Positions 1-7,143 of a stretch of 8,059 nt of DNA are shown here, piece by piece (position 1 is the first letter of the stretch; each line of letters starts with the position of its first letter). The stretch comes from an uncultured Flavobacteriales bacterium. Lineage in GTDB: Bacteria; Bacteroidota; Bacteroidia; Flavobacteriales; Crocinitomicaceae. The stretch lies in contig CAMLIF010000144.1 in assembly GCA_946479985.1 (NCBI GenBank), forward strand, positions 1 through 8,059. The letters are read 5' to 3'. Made by a program: the position numbers and the translations under genes. The notes under the pieces were generated by a model. The model was not told the DNA's origin and searched no databases. It saw only the letters and a list, made by a program, of their open reading frames with translations.

Positions 1-22
1 AGTCTAAAGAAGCCCGGGTTAT

Positions 23-3000
23 TTAATAATACTCCTGGTTGTTCCCGTCAACTACTTTCACCACATACATGTAAACGTCGTTGGAGGCAATGCGGTCGTT
101 GTTCGGATGCTTCCCATCCCATCCCTGCGTAATATCAGTTGTCTGGAACAAAACCTGCCCCCATCGGTCAACTACCGAGAATTCATATTTGCTAATGTCG
201 GCGAAAGAAACTACCGGTATGAAGATCGGGTTGAATCCTTCCGGAGTAAAGGCGTTCGGAACATAAACTAAAGGAATAAGCGCAATACATTCTGCATTGG
301 AAGAACTTAATTCCTGGATGCCATATTGATTGGCCGCTTCGTACGCGGCAACGTAATAACAGAATTTACCCGTAGCCGACCACATTTGGGAAACATCGTC
401 CTGCACGAAACGTTCAGTGGGCGGCAGTACAACGAATGGATTTGAATCAAAATTTCCGTCAATTCCACGATAAACCTGGTATTCCAGAACACCACCGTCG
501 TAATCGATATATGTGGACCAATTCAGTTGATTAATCTGGGTGATCTGATCGGTGCTGACTTTTAATAAAACGGTTCTGGCCAGATTGGAGATAGTTCCGT
601 CTAAACCACAGCTGTCAATTACAATTGCACGATAGGTATATGATTCATAATGAACATCAACTGCCGTATCAACATAAGTTAAAGTACTTGCGTTTGCGCT
701 TAGAGTAACCAGGTTTTCGAACGTGCCGTTTAACGGATTGTATTTTTGGAATTTAATTGCAGTAACATTACTTCCGGTACTTATCTGATGACGTAATTCT
801 ACGTTTTCGCCACTAACGGTTGCCACTCTCAGGTAATGCGTTGCCGGTGGCGATGGTGCGTTTACAAGGAAGCACAGTTTATTTGAAAAGCTTTCGGTTC
901 CGTCGGCCTTATTTGCCCTGATAACAACACAATAATTACTCAGCTGAACCAAAAATGTAGTAAAACTTGTTGCTGATGTATTGCCAAGATTTTGCCATAC
1001 ACCGCCGTTCTGCTGAGCGAAAACGGTGTAATCAACGAGGTCTGTGTTCCAGCCTGCATAAGGTGTCCAACTTAAAGCTACAGATGAGTTGCACTTGTTT
1101 ATACTGTTCGAAACGAACATGGAAGTATGCAGCGATCCTTTGGCCGAAGTTTGATAGGTAGGATTGGCTCCGGCGCTGAGACAGGAATCGAATGCGGAAA
1201 TAGAAAAGGTTAGGGGTCCGTCTACCGGTCCTGTATAAGTGTAACTGGTGTTGTTGATTCCGTAAACGGTATCTATTTCAACGATGAAACCGTTCTCATC
1301 TTCCCAGTAAATAACATAACCTTTGGTATCGGGCTGGTTATTTACGTTCCAGTTTATTACCGCATTTCCTGTAATTGTGTCAATTGAAACCGAAGAAATG
1401 ACCGGAATACTTGGTGTCTGCATGTCTTCCAGAAGATCGCCAACAATGTTTGAGTTATAGAAGCATCCGGGAGCATTGTATACTATGCGGTAATTCAAAA
1501 ATGCCTGACAAATATCAATCGTATCAATGAAATGCGTTGTTTCATAAGGAACGGTTCCAACAGTTGTCCAGGTTCCGGCAGGGTATTCGCGCTGAATATC
1601 ACAAGTGGTTCCGAAAAGTGGAGTAGCAGGTGAAACAGGGGTATTCCAGTCTAAAACAGCAGTTCCGTTTGCCGGATTCAGAAGTGTCAGGAATACATTC
1701 GAAAGTGTGTCACTGAATAATTCTGCATTTCCGTTACAGCCGGAAACTACCCCGACATAAAAATCCAGGTCTTGTCCGGGCGATGGAACCGTGGCGCTTG
1801 TTGTTCCGAAAGGATAATTTCCTTCCAGTCCGTTCTGAACGGAGTATAAGTTGTAAGCAACAAATGTCCCGTTAGGATCCGTAACAGCGTCCCAGGTTAT
1901 AGTAACGTCGCCGTTTGTTGCGGTGGTGATACAGCTGATGTCCGTTGCAGGAATAATTCCCGGATTTACAACCGTAATAGTGATGGTCTTGTAGGTGACT
2001 TTCGGGATCTGGCAGTAATTATCCTGAACTTTGAATACAAAAGTGTAATCCCTGGAAAGGGTTGGAAGTCCGTATGACGGGAGAACATGTGCACAGTCTG
2101 TTTGCCAGGTGAAATCAGTTGAAACACCTTGTGAACCGCTTATTGCCGGAACCTGGTCCAGGAAAGCACATGGTGGAGTTAAACAGCCTGTGCTGCTGGT
2201 AAATGGTGTTCCGAATTCTATTCCGGTAGTTGTAAGGAAATTGCTTTGCGGTGTTCCATCCTGCAAAAGCTCAACGTCGGTTGACTGAAGCGTAAAGTTT
2301 ACCAAAGCTCCCGCAGTTACAGTTGTATTGAATGCTCCGGCAAACGGTCCGACAATATCGGGAGCTGTGTTTACTCCGGCGCAATTGTTTACGTAAACCT
2401 GTATTTCACGTTCCACAACCGAGATCTTTTGACCGTGGCGGTAACTTTCAGCCTGTACCTTGATGACGTAACTTCCAACCATGTTCGAAGTAAAAGTCAG
2501 ATTACCGTTCAGCGGATCAAGCACTGCCGGAATATTGCCTGCTCCAAAAGAAGCATCGGGAGTTGGGCTGTTTATTGAATATCCTGTTTCAAACGGAACC
2601 GGGATAGGGTTCGCCGGTGGATCAAAAGTACCGGTGAAATTATCGTAGGGAGTTCCGAAAACCATGTTGAGCGAATCCAGATCCATATCCACAGGGTGTA
2701 AATTGTATTCATAAGGTTCGCCAACGCAGCTGATAAAATAAGGTTCCTGCAGGAATTCGGCAGAATTATCGGTACAGATACCCGGAGAAGTGCTCACACT
2801 GGTAAACATTGTTGCCGAAATTGTAAGTCCGTAGCTGATCGGGTTTTGAAGGTTGCTGATATTTCCGTTGCGCGAGAAATTGTCGTAGGTAAAGATCCAT
2901 CCGGCGGCCGGTGGAACTCCTGGAAGTATAATTGGGTTTGACCGGTAAACGATCTTTTCAACTGCTCCGGTTCCGTTTCCTCCACCTGTTCCTGTTCCGC

Positions 3001-3283
3001 ATGCAAGCGGATTCGGTGAAGAAGGAACTGCAGTACAGGTTGGCGAAATATCTTGTCGGCTAATGAACAAAACGGGAATGTTTCCTACTGAAGGATGGTT
3101 CCAGACTTCTATGTTTTCCGAAATGGTATTGATCTCTGCACCGTTGCAGTCACGGTAAAATACTAATTCGAAGACGTAGCCGTTCCCGTTACATTTCCAG
3201 GTAATTTGCCCGCCCATTGCATGATCTGCACGGACCTGAAAAGTTCCTAAAACACATAGAAGGATGAATACTGCTCTTAACAT
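23..3283 (-). CDS. Secreted multidomain adhesin-like protein with fibronectin-III repeats and type B T9SS (CHU_C) sorting domain
   Basis: Seen: 1086 residues from the ATG at 3283. A hydrophobic signal peptide (about residues 1-19, ending near VRA/DHA) is followed by a module opening GGQITWKCNGNGYVFEL and YRDCNG, an opening I recognise from large secreted Bacteroidota proteins. A Gly/Thr-rich linker lies near 95-108. Residues about 305-440 look like another beta-rich domain. About six fibronectin-III-like repeats follow (roughly 442-1000); at least two end with a D-S-C motif typical of this group. The last 80 residues are a CHU_C domain (VPNAFTPEG, DRWGQ, GWDGK, NDVYMYVV). Known: CHU_C directs export through the type IX system and surface attachment or release. 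Inferred: a surface or secreted adhesin; the substrate is unknown. The domain stops at QEYY, without the final G-x-V-x-L-hydrophobic-R/K strand usual in the family. An in-frame GTG at 3292 would add three residues; I prefer the ATG because the longer form leaves only about 3 bases after the weak purine run AGAAAG. Confidence 0.88.
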   Translation of the reverse strand: MLRAVFILLCVLGTFQVRADHAMGGQITWKCNGNGYVFELVFYRDCNGAEINTISENIEVWNHPSVGNIPVLFISRQDISPTCTAVPSSPNPLACGTGTGGGNGTGAVEKIVYRSNPIILPGVPPAAGWIFTYDNFSRNGNISNLQNPISYGLTISATMFTSVSTSPGICTDNSAEFLQEPYFISCVGEPYEYNLHPVDMDLDSLNMVFGTPYDNFTGTFDPPANPIPVPFETGYSINSPTPDASFGAGNIPAVLDPLNGNLTFTSNMVGSYVIKVQAESYRHGQKISVVEREIQVYVNNCAGVNTAPDIVGPFAGAFNTTVTAGALVNFTLQSTDVELLQDGTPQSNFLTTTGIEFGTPFTSSTGCLTPPCAFLDQVPAISGSQGVSTDFTWQTDCAHVLPSYGLPTLSRDYTFVFKVQDNYCQIPKVTYKTITITVVNPGIIPATDISCITTATNGDVTITWDAVTDPNGTFVAYNLYSVQNGLEGNYPFGTTSATVPSPGQDLDFYVGVVSGCNGNAELFSDTLSNVFLTLLNPANGTAVLDWNTPVSPATPLFGTTCDIQREYPAGTWTTVGTVPYETTHFIDTIDICQAFLNYRIVYNAPGCFYNSNIVGDLLEDMQTPSIPVISSVSIDTITGNAVINWNVNNQPDTKGYVIYWEDENGFIVEIDTVYGINNTSYTYTGPVDGPLTFSISAFDSCLSAGANPTYQTSAKGSLHTSMFVSNSINKCNSSVALSWTPYAGWNTDLVDYTVFAQQNGGVWQNLGNTSATSFTTFLVQLSNYCVVIRANKADGTESFSNKLCFLVNAPSPPATHYLRVATVSGENVELRHQISTGSNVTAIKFQKYNPLNGTFENLVTLSANASTLTYVDTAVDVHYESYTYRAIVIDSCGLDGTISNLARTVLLKVSTDQITQINQLNWSTYIDYDGGVLEYQVYRGIDGNFDSNPFVVLPPTERFVQDDVSQMWSATGKFCYYVAAYEAANQYGIQELSSSNAECIALIPLVYVPNAFTPEGFNPIFIPVVSFADISKYEFSVVDRWGQVLFQTTDITQGWDGKHPNNDRIASNDVYMYVVKVVDGNNQEYY

Positions 3284-3365
3284 CAATGACACTTACTTTC
3301 TAATAACGTGAAGAAATGGAATTAGTTGTAACCTGATTGGAAGAAAATTTCAATAAAAACAACGA

Positions 3366-4622
3366 TTAACCTGCCGTTGTAATTACAAAATCATCCCAAT
3401 TAAGGTGCTTGCGTGCCATCTCACGAATTTCTTCCGCTGTGATGGAATTTATTTTCAGGATAGCCTGATCGTAATAATCCAGCGTCAAATCATGCATATC
3501 AACAGAATTATAGAGATCTAACATCGCATAAGGACCATCCGCACTGCGTAAAAGCTGTCCCATCATGTAATTTTTCACTAATGTTAGTTCTTCCTGTGGA
3601 AGTATTTCTGTTTTCAAACGTTCAATTTCATTTTTGATTTCGGTTAGCGTTGCATCAACTACTTCGTTGCCAACTTCGGTCATAATGACAAATGATGTTC
3701 CGTTCTGATAATCCATTACCCCCGAACCAATACCATAAGTATAGCCTTTGTCTTCGCGGATATTAGTCATTAAACGTGATCCGAAATAACCTCCCAAAAT
3801 AGTATTAATGAGCCCGAAAGAATGTCGGTCAGGATCGTTTTTTGACACGCTGAAATTCCCGATTCTTATCGCTGTTTGAACGGCATCCTGAACCGGAATA
3901 TGAATACGTGACGGTGTAGATTGAAAATCACTACCGTATTCAGGCTTTCCAACTTTACACCATTTTCCGAACAGATCAATTAATGCATCAACTTCGTCCT
4001 GCTCAGTATTTCCAACTAAAGTCATTCGGATCAGACCATTCAGATAGTACTCTTTCCAAAAGGTTTTGTAACGCGCCGGTCTTGGTTCGGAAAAGTCTTC
4101 CAGTTCAGTTTTCCAGGAATATTCTTCCTGATCCTGGAAACTGTGTAAACGAAATGCTTCGCCAACAACGCTTTTTACTTTTTGTTTACTCACTTTAAAG
4201 TCCTGGCTTAAAGATGTCAACACATCCTTAATTTCGGAATCTTTGAAAGCAAGATTCTGAATGGCAATGAAAACCTGATTGGCAATTGGCAATAACTGAT
4301 CTTTCAGGCAGTAGATATTGATAATGGCATATTCTGTTCCCAGGTCAATATCTATGAATCCGCCACGACCGTCAATTTCCTCTTGTATCTCTGTTGAACT
4401 CTGATCGTTTGTTCCACTCAAAAGAAGGGCTTTCACAATTTTCGGAATAGAGTTTTTTTCGCGGATTAATCCCGCATCGAAATATAACTCCAGACGCGCT
4501 GTATCGTTTGCAACTTCTTTCATCCAAAGCAATTTCACTGATGGTGTAACATCAAAAATGAGTGGCTCCGTAAACGGAATGTGTTCAATTTTCTGAACCT
4601 CTGGTTGTGCTTTCATACTCAT
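3366..4622 (-). CDS. M16B peptidase family protein, zinc-less partner subunit
   Basis: Seen: 418 residues, the usual length for a single M16B subunit, with no signal peptide. The N-terminal half has the M16 fold pattern, but the place where HxxEH should sit reads VKALLLSG (about 63-70), so the zinc site is absent. The C-terminal half keeps the substrate-binding R/Y pair in SRLMTNIREDKGYTYG, most likely R289 and Y296. Known: in bacterial two-subunit M16B enzymes (for example the Sphingomonas SPH2681/SPH2682 pair) one chain supplies zinc and the other the R/Y pair, and both are needed for activity. Inferred: this is the second chain of a heterodimer with the protein encoded just upstream, acting in the cytoplasm on peptides or unfolded proteins. 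Its ATG overlaps the TGA of the upstream gene (ATGA, 4622-4619), which favours equal production. A second ATG two codons later is an alternative start. It is not a decayed gene: the frame is intact and the R/Y motif is kept. Confidence 0.9.
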   Translation of the reverse strand: MSMKAQPEVQKIEHIPFTEPLIFDVTPSVKLLWMKEVANDTARLELYFDAGLIREKNSIPKIVKALLLSGTNDQSSTEIQEEIDGRGGFIDIDLGTEYAIINIYCLKDQLLPIANQVFIAIQNLAFKDSEIKDVLTSLSQDFKVSKQKVKSVVGEAFRLHSFQDQEEYSWKTELEDFSEPRPARYKTFWKEYYLNGLIRMTLVGNTEQDEVDALIDLFGKWCKVGKPEYGSDFQSTPSRIHIPVQDAVQTAIRIGNFSVSKNDPDRHSFGLINTILGGYFGSRLMTNIREDKGYTYGIGSGVMDYQNGTSFVIMTEVGNEVVDATLTEIKNEIERLKTEILPQEELTLVKNYMMGQLLRSADGPYAMLDLYNSVDMHDLTLDYYDQAILKINSITAEEIREMARKHLNWDDFVITTAG

Positions 4623-5860
4623 GCTTCAATTGCTTTTACTCTTAGAACAGAGCAGTTCGTTTTTATCAAAATGGTTTGGGCCAATTCCCTGATTTGCTCC
4701 GAAGTGATTTGCTGATAAAGGATGTTTTCTTCATTTACCCCATTGGCATCGCCCAATAATTCATACATACTCAGGTTCATTGCGCGATTAAGCAGGCCCT
4801 GTTCCTGGAATTCTTTTGCGGTTCTGATCTTATTCAGAAGCTTTGTTTTTTCTTCTGTGGAAAGCAGTGAGTTATTGAAAGCCTCCAGTTCACTCCAAAG
4901 TGCCTTGTCGAATTGCTCGAATGTAACTCCATCGTTCAGGTTTCCGCTAATAACAAGTAATCCTTCGTCGGTAGAGCCTGTAATATAAGCATTGATACTT
5001 GAAACCAATTGCTGTTCTTTTTTTAGTTTGGTGTACAGGCGGGCCGATTCGTTTCTTCCCAATGCATCCGAAATGAAATCGGCAACATAGTATTCATACG
5101 ATTTACGCTCGGGCATTTTGAACGTATAGTAAAAAGTGTTATTCGGAACGGAACGTTCGATTGTTTTTTCTCTGAATTCTGTTTGTTTGGGTTCTGCGGG
5201 TAGAATTCGCTCCGGCTTTGGTGCCGAAGGAATGTCTCCGTACCATTTTTCAACCAGGGCTTTTGTCTTCTCAAGACTAATGTTTCCGGCAATACACAAA
5301 ATCGCATTTCCGGGATGATAATGTTTCTTGAAAAATGCTTTCACATCATCCATAGTCGCATCTTCAATGTGTTTCAAAGATTTCCCGATCGTTGCCCATT
5401 TGTACGGGTGAGTAGTATAGGCAAGCGGACGTAATTCCAGCCATACATCACCGTAAGGCTGATTCAGGTAACGCTGTTTAAACTCTTCGATCACCACACT
5501 GCGCTGAACTTCCAGGCTTTTATCGCTGAAAGCCAGAGAACGCATCCTGTCGCTTTCCAGCCACAAAGCGGTTTCTATATTCTGAACCGGAAGTGTGTCG
5601 TAATAGTTGGTAACATCATTGGAAGTGAAAGCATTACTTTCTCCTCCTGCAATTTGCAGGGGTCCGTCGAAATCAGGGATATTCGCCGATCCGCCAAACA
5701 TCAGGTGTTCGAACAAATGCGCGAATCCTGTTTTTTCTTCCTGCTCATCGCGTGCACCTACATCGAATAATGTATTTACTACGGCAATGGGAGTAGTTGC
5801 ATCAAAATGATGAAGAACCCGCAGGCCGTTCGACAAACTAAAACGATCGAAATGAATCAT
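4619..5860 (-). CDS. M16B zinc metallopeptidase, catalytic subunit
   Basis: Seen: 413 residues with the inverted zinc motif HLFEH (H48, E51, H52) in the context GFAHLFEHLMFGGSAN, and the third zinc ligand in RSVVIEEF, most likely E126 by alignment from memory with pitrilysin. The stretches NAFTSNDVTNYY (76-87), HPYKWATIG and FFKKHYHPGNAILCIAGNI (about 176-194) are standard M16 landmarks. The C-terminal domain has SARLYTKLKKEQQLV (272-286) but lacks the Tyr of the R/Y pair, as expected when a partner subunit provides it. There is no signal peptide, so the protein is probably cytoplasmic. Known: M16B enzymes are clam-shell peptidases that cut short or unfolded polypeptides. The ATG at 5860 shares one base with the TAA of the upstream flavoprotein gene (TAATG) and the gene ends in an ATGA overlap with the partner subunit, so it is the middle gene of a tight operon. 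Physiological substrate unknown. Confidence 0.93.
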   Translation of the reverse strand: MIHFDRFSLSNGLRVLHHFDATTPIAVVNTLFDVGARDEQEEKTGFAHLFEHLMFGGSANIPDFDGPLQIAGGESNAFTSNDVTNYYDTLPVQNIETALWLESDRMRSLAFSDKSLEVQRSVVIEEFKQRYLNQPYGDVWLELRPLAYTTHPYKWATIGKSLKHIEDATMDDVKAFFKKHYHPGNAILCIAGNISLEKTKALVEKWYGDIPSAPKPERILPAEPKQTEFREKTIERSVPNNTFYYTFKMPERKSYEYYVADFISDALGRNESARLYTKLKKEQQLVSSINAYITGSTDEGLLVISGNLNDGVTFEQFDKALWSELEAFNNSLLSTEEKTKLLNKIRTAKEFQEQGLLNRAMNLSMYELLGDANGVNEENILYQQITSEQIRELAQTILIKTNCSVLRVKAIEA

Positions 5861-6816
5861 TAAAAAAGGTATTTATCTTGTGTTAACTGAGCAATCTCAG
5901 TTTTATATTCTGTAATTATTTCCTGAACCACTTCAGCGGCTGGTTTCATGGTGTGAATCAACCCGGAAATTTGCCCTACTTCCAGTTCACCTTCTGTTAA
6001 ATCGCCTTCGAACATACCTCTTTTTGCGCGACCTCTTCCAAGAAGTGTATTTAACTCTTCCTGACTTGCACAGCCTTCGTATGCGGCTTCTACTTTTTTG
6101 TAGAATTCATTTTTCACCAATCGAACGGGGGTAAGTTCTTTCAATGTTAACATGGTATCGCCCTCATTCAGGCCCATGATAGTTTCTTTGAAATTCTGGT
6201 GTGCCGATGATTCCGGGGTTAAGATAAAACGTGAACCGATTTGTACGGCGTCGGCTCCAAGAATCAAAGCTGCAAGCATTCCTTTTCCAGTACCGATTCC
6301 TCCGGCAGCAATTAATGGAATGGTGATCTTTTCCTTCACCATCGGGATGAGGCAAAAAGTGGTTGTTTCATCTCGGCCGTTATGGCCACCAGCTTCAAAT
6401 CCTTCGGCAACAACAGCGTCAACACCAGCTTCCTGGGCTTTCAGTGCAAATTTTACAGAAGAAACAACGTGAACGACTTTAATTCCATTTTCTTTAAGTC
6501 TGGCAGTGTATGTTTTCGGGTTTCCGGCCGAAGTAAAAACAATAGGAACTTTGTGTTTGATAATAGTTTGAATATGATCTTCAATATTCGGGTAAAGCAT
6601 TGGTAAATTTACTGCAAACGGCTTATTTGTAGCTGCTTTGCATTTCTGAATGTGCTGATCCAGAATTTCAGGATACATTGATCCCGAACCAATTATTCCC
6701 AACCCACCGGCATTTGAAACCGCACTGGCTAATTCCCAGCCCGAGCACCAAATCATACCAGCTTGAATAATAGGGTATTGAATATCGAAAAGCTGGCAAA
6801 TTCTATTTTTCATCAT
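5860..6816 (-). CDS. Nitronate monooxygenase / FabK-like FMN-dependent protein (NPD superfamily)
   Basis: Seen: 318 residues forming a complete TIM-barrel flavoprotein. Landmarks in order: YPIIQAGM (14-21), SAVSNAGGLGIIGSGS (31-46), AEGFEAGGHNG (137-147) with the likely catalytic H145, AAGGIGTGKG (170-179) and GADAVQIGSRF (187-197), the last two being the FMN phosphate-binding turns. The C-terminal part has LTPVRLVKN and GRAKRGMFEGDL. Known: this family contains nitronate monooxygenases (nitronate plus O2 to carbonyl compound plus nitrite) and the FabK enoyl-ACP reductases, which share the fold and the His. Sequence reading alone does not settle which applies; I favour the nitronate monooxygenase label because FabK identity cannot be shown. 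The protein should be soluble and cytoplasmic. The gene starts with two consecutive ATG codons (6816 and 6813) and has no clear Shine-Dalgarno sequence. It is the first gene of the operon with the two M16 subunits and overlaps the first of them by one base. Confidence 0.88.
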   Translation of the reverse strand: MMKNRICQLFDIQYPIIQAGMIWCSGWELASAVSNAGGLGIIGSGSMYPEILDQHIQKCKAATNKPFAVNLPMLYPNIEDHIQTIIKHKVPIVFTSAGNPKTYTARLKENGIKVVHVVSSVKFALKAQEAGVDAVVAEGFEAGGHNGRDETTTFCLIPMVKEKITIPLIAAGGIGTGKGMLAALILGADAVQIGSRFILTPESSAHQNFKETIMGLNEGDTMLTLKELTPVRLVKNEFYKKVEAAYEGCASQEELNTLLGRGRAKRGMFEGDLTEGELEVGQISGLIHTMKPAAEVVQEIITEYKTEIAQLTQDKYLF

Positions 6817-6907
6817 TGATTTTTACTTCAGGATCTTACAACCACGAAAATAGTAAGTATTTGCGGGATATAGAACGCTCTCGAAGAAATCCTCAACTAT
6901 TCATTCC

Positions 6908-6922
6908 CACAGATGCACAGAT
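6908..6922. repeat. Short tandem repeat, two copies of CACAGAT
   Basis: CACAGAT occurs at 6908-6914 and 6916-6922, separated by one G, just before the hairpin element. On the minus strand this reads ATCTGTGCATCTGTG, similar to a motif of the type ATCTGTGTAATCTGTGG that I recall as common in intergenic repeats. With only two seven-base copies the assignment is tentative; it may be the flank of the same repeat unit as the neighbouring hairpin. Confidence 0.4.
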
Positions 6923-6926
6923 AAAA

Positions 6927-6970
6927 CATGCGCCTATACTTCGACAAGCTCAGTACAGGACTGACGCATG
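6927..6970. repeat. REP-like hairpin element with TTCGACAAGCTCAGTAC core
   Basis: The element is bounded by CATGCG (6927-6932) and CGCATG (6965-6970), which pair perfectly. Inside, CCTATACT (6933-6940) pairs with AGTACAGG (6952-6959) with one A-C mismatch that becomes a G-U pair in minus-strand RNA. The loop is 11 bases and a five-base bulge (6960-6964) lies on one side. The core CTTCGACAAGCTCAG matches, from memory, a motif that recurs between genes in many bacterial genomes, including Bacteroidota. Only one copy is in this window, so calling it a dispersed repeat rests on that recollection. Confidence 0.6.
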
Positions 6971-7007
6971 AATTATTACCAACGAAAACATATAACCGGA
7001 TACACCA

Positions 7008-7028
7008 CAGCCATCTGGTAGGTGGCTG
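7008..7028. repeat. Inverted repeat / small hairpin
   Basis: CAGCCATCT (7008-7016) and AGGTGGCTG (7020-7028) can pair over nine positions around a GGT loop; one pair is G-U in plus-strand RNA and a C-A mismatch in minus-strand RNA. No T tract follows on either strand, so it is not an intrinsic terminator. It could be an operator, part of an RNA leader or part of a repeat element. No function is assigned. Confidence 0.45.
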
Positions 7029-7090
7029 ATAACACGGTAAATAAGTAATCTTTGCATCAGAGGGAATTAAATGAAAGAGAATCCTGATAC

Positions 7091-7124
7091 AAAAAAAGAG
7101 CGGTTCGAATACGGACCGCTCTTT
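7091..7124 (-). terminator. Rho-independent terminator of the secreted-protein gene
   Basis: A 13-base inverted repeat (arms 7095-7107 and 7112-7124) surrounds a four-base loop. The outer ten pairs are perfect (AAAGAGCGGT against ACCGCTCTTT). Read on the minus strand, the stem runs into a tract of seven T at 7097-7091, and it starts 20 bases after the TAA of the gene ending at 7144. This is the classical arrangement for termination of minus-strand transcription. The plus-strand reading also folds, even with a G-U pair where the minus strand has a C-A mismatch, but only three T follow, so termination in that direction would be weaker. Confidence 0.9.
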
Positions 7125-7143
7125 CAAGATAAAGTTATTTTTC

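Larger units (their letters stand above)
6817..7090. other. Noncoding intergenic region between terminator and flavoprotein gene
   Basis: Neither strand holds a believable gene here. The stretch contains a tandem CACAGAT repeat (6908-6922), a 44-base hairpin element (6927-6970) and a second hairpin (7008-7028), described separately. The promoter of the flavoprotein/M16 operon should lie here because a terminator closes the upstream gene. I looked for the Bacteroidota -7 consensus TAnnTTTG with an upstream TTTG on the minus strand and found only one-mismatch versions (TATTTTCG at 6852-6845, TATGTTTT at 6992-6985), neither with a good -33 element, so no promoter is called. Confidence 0.7.

Noticed and set aside
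8..20. AGCCCGGGTT near the window edge as a terminator stem for the giant gene
   Set aside because: The palindrome has no loop, and any matching arm or T tract would lie outside the window.
3284..3365. Promoter or terminator between the zinc-less M16 gene and the giant secreted protein gene
   Set aside because: No hairpin with a T tract and no TAnnTTTG box on the minus strand could be found, so whether the secreted protein gene is co-transcribed with the operon stays open.
4722..5307. Open frames on both strands inside the catalytic M16 gene
   Set aside because: They are shadows of a gene whose own frame carries the zinc motif and all family landmarks.
3366..5860. The two M16 genes as one frameshifted pitrilysin-like gene
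   Set aside because: Each chain is complete at about 415 residues with its own N- and C-terminal domain, and the ATGA overlap is a normal operon junction. Two-chain M16B enzymes are known.
6152..6472. Plus-strand open frame of 106 codons
   Set aside because: It lies wholly within the well-conserved flavoprotein gene on the opposite strand, with no domain or start signal of its own.
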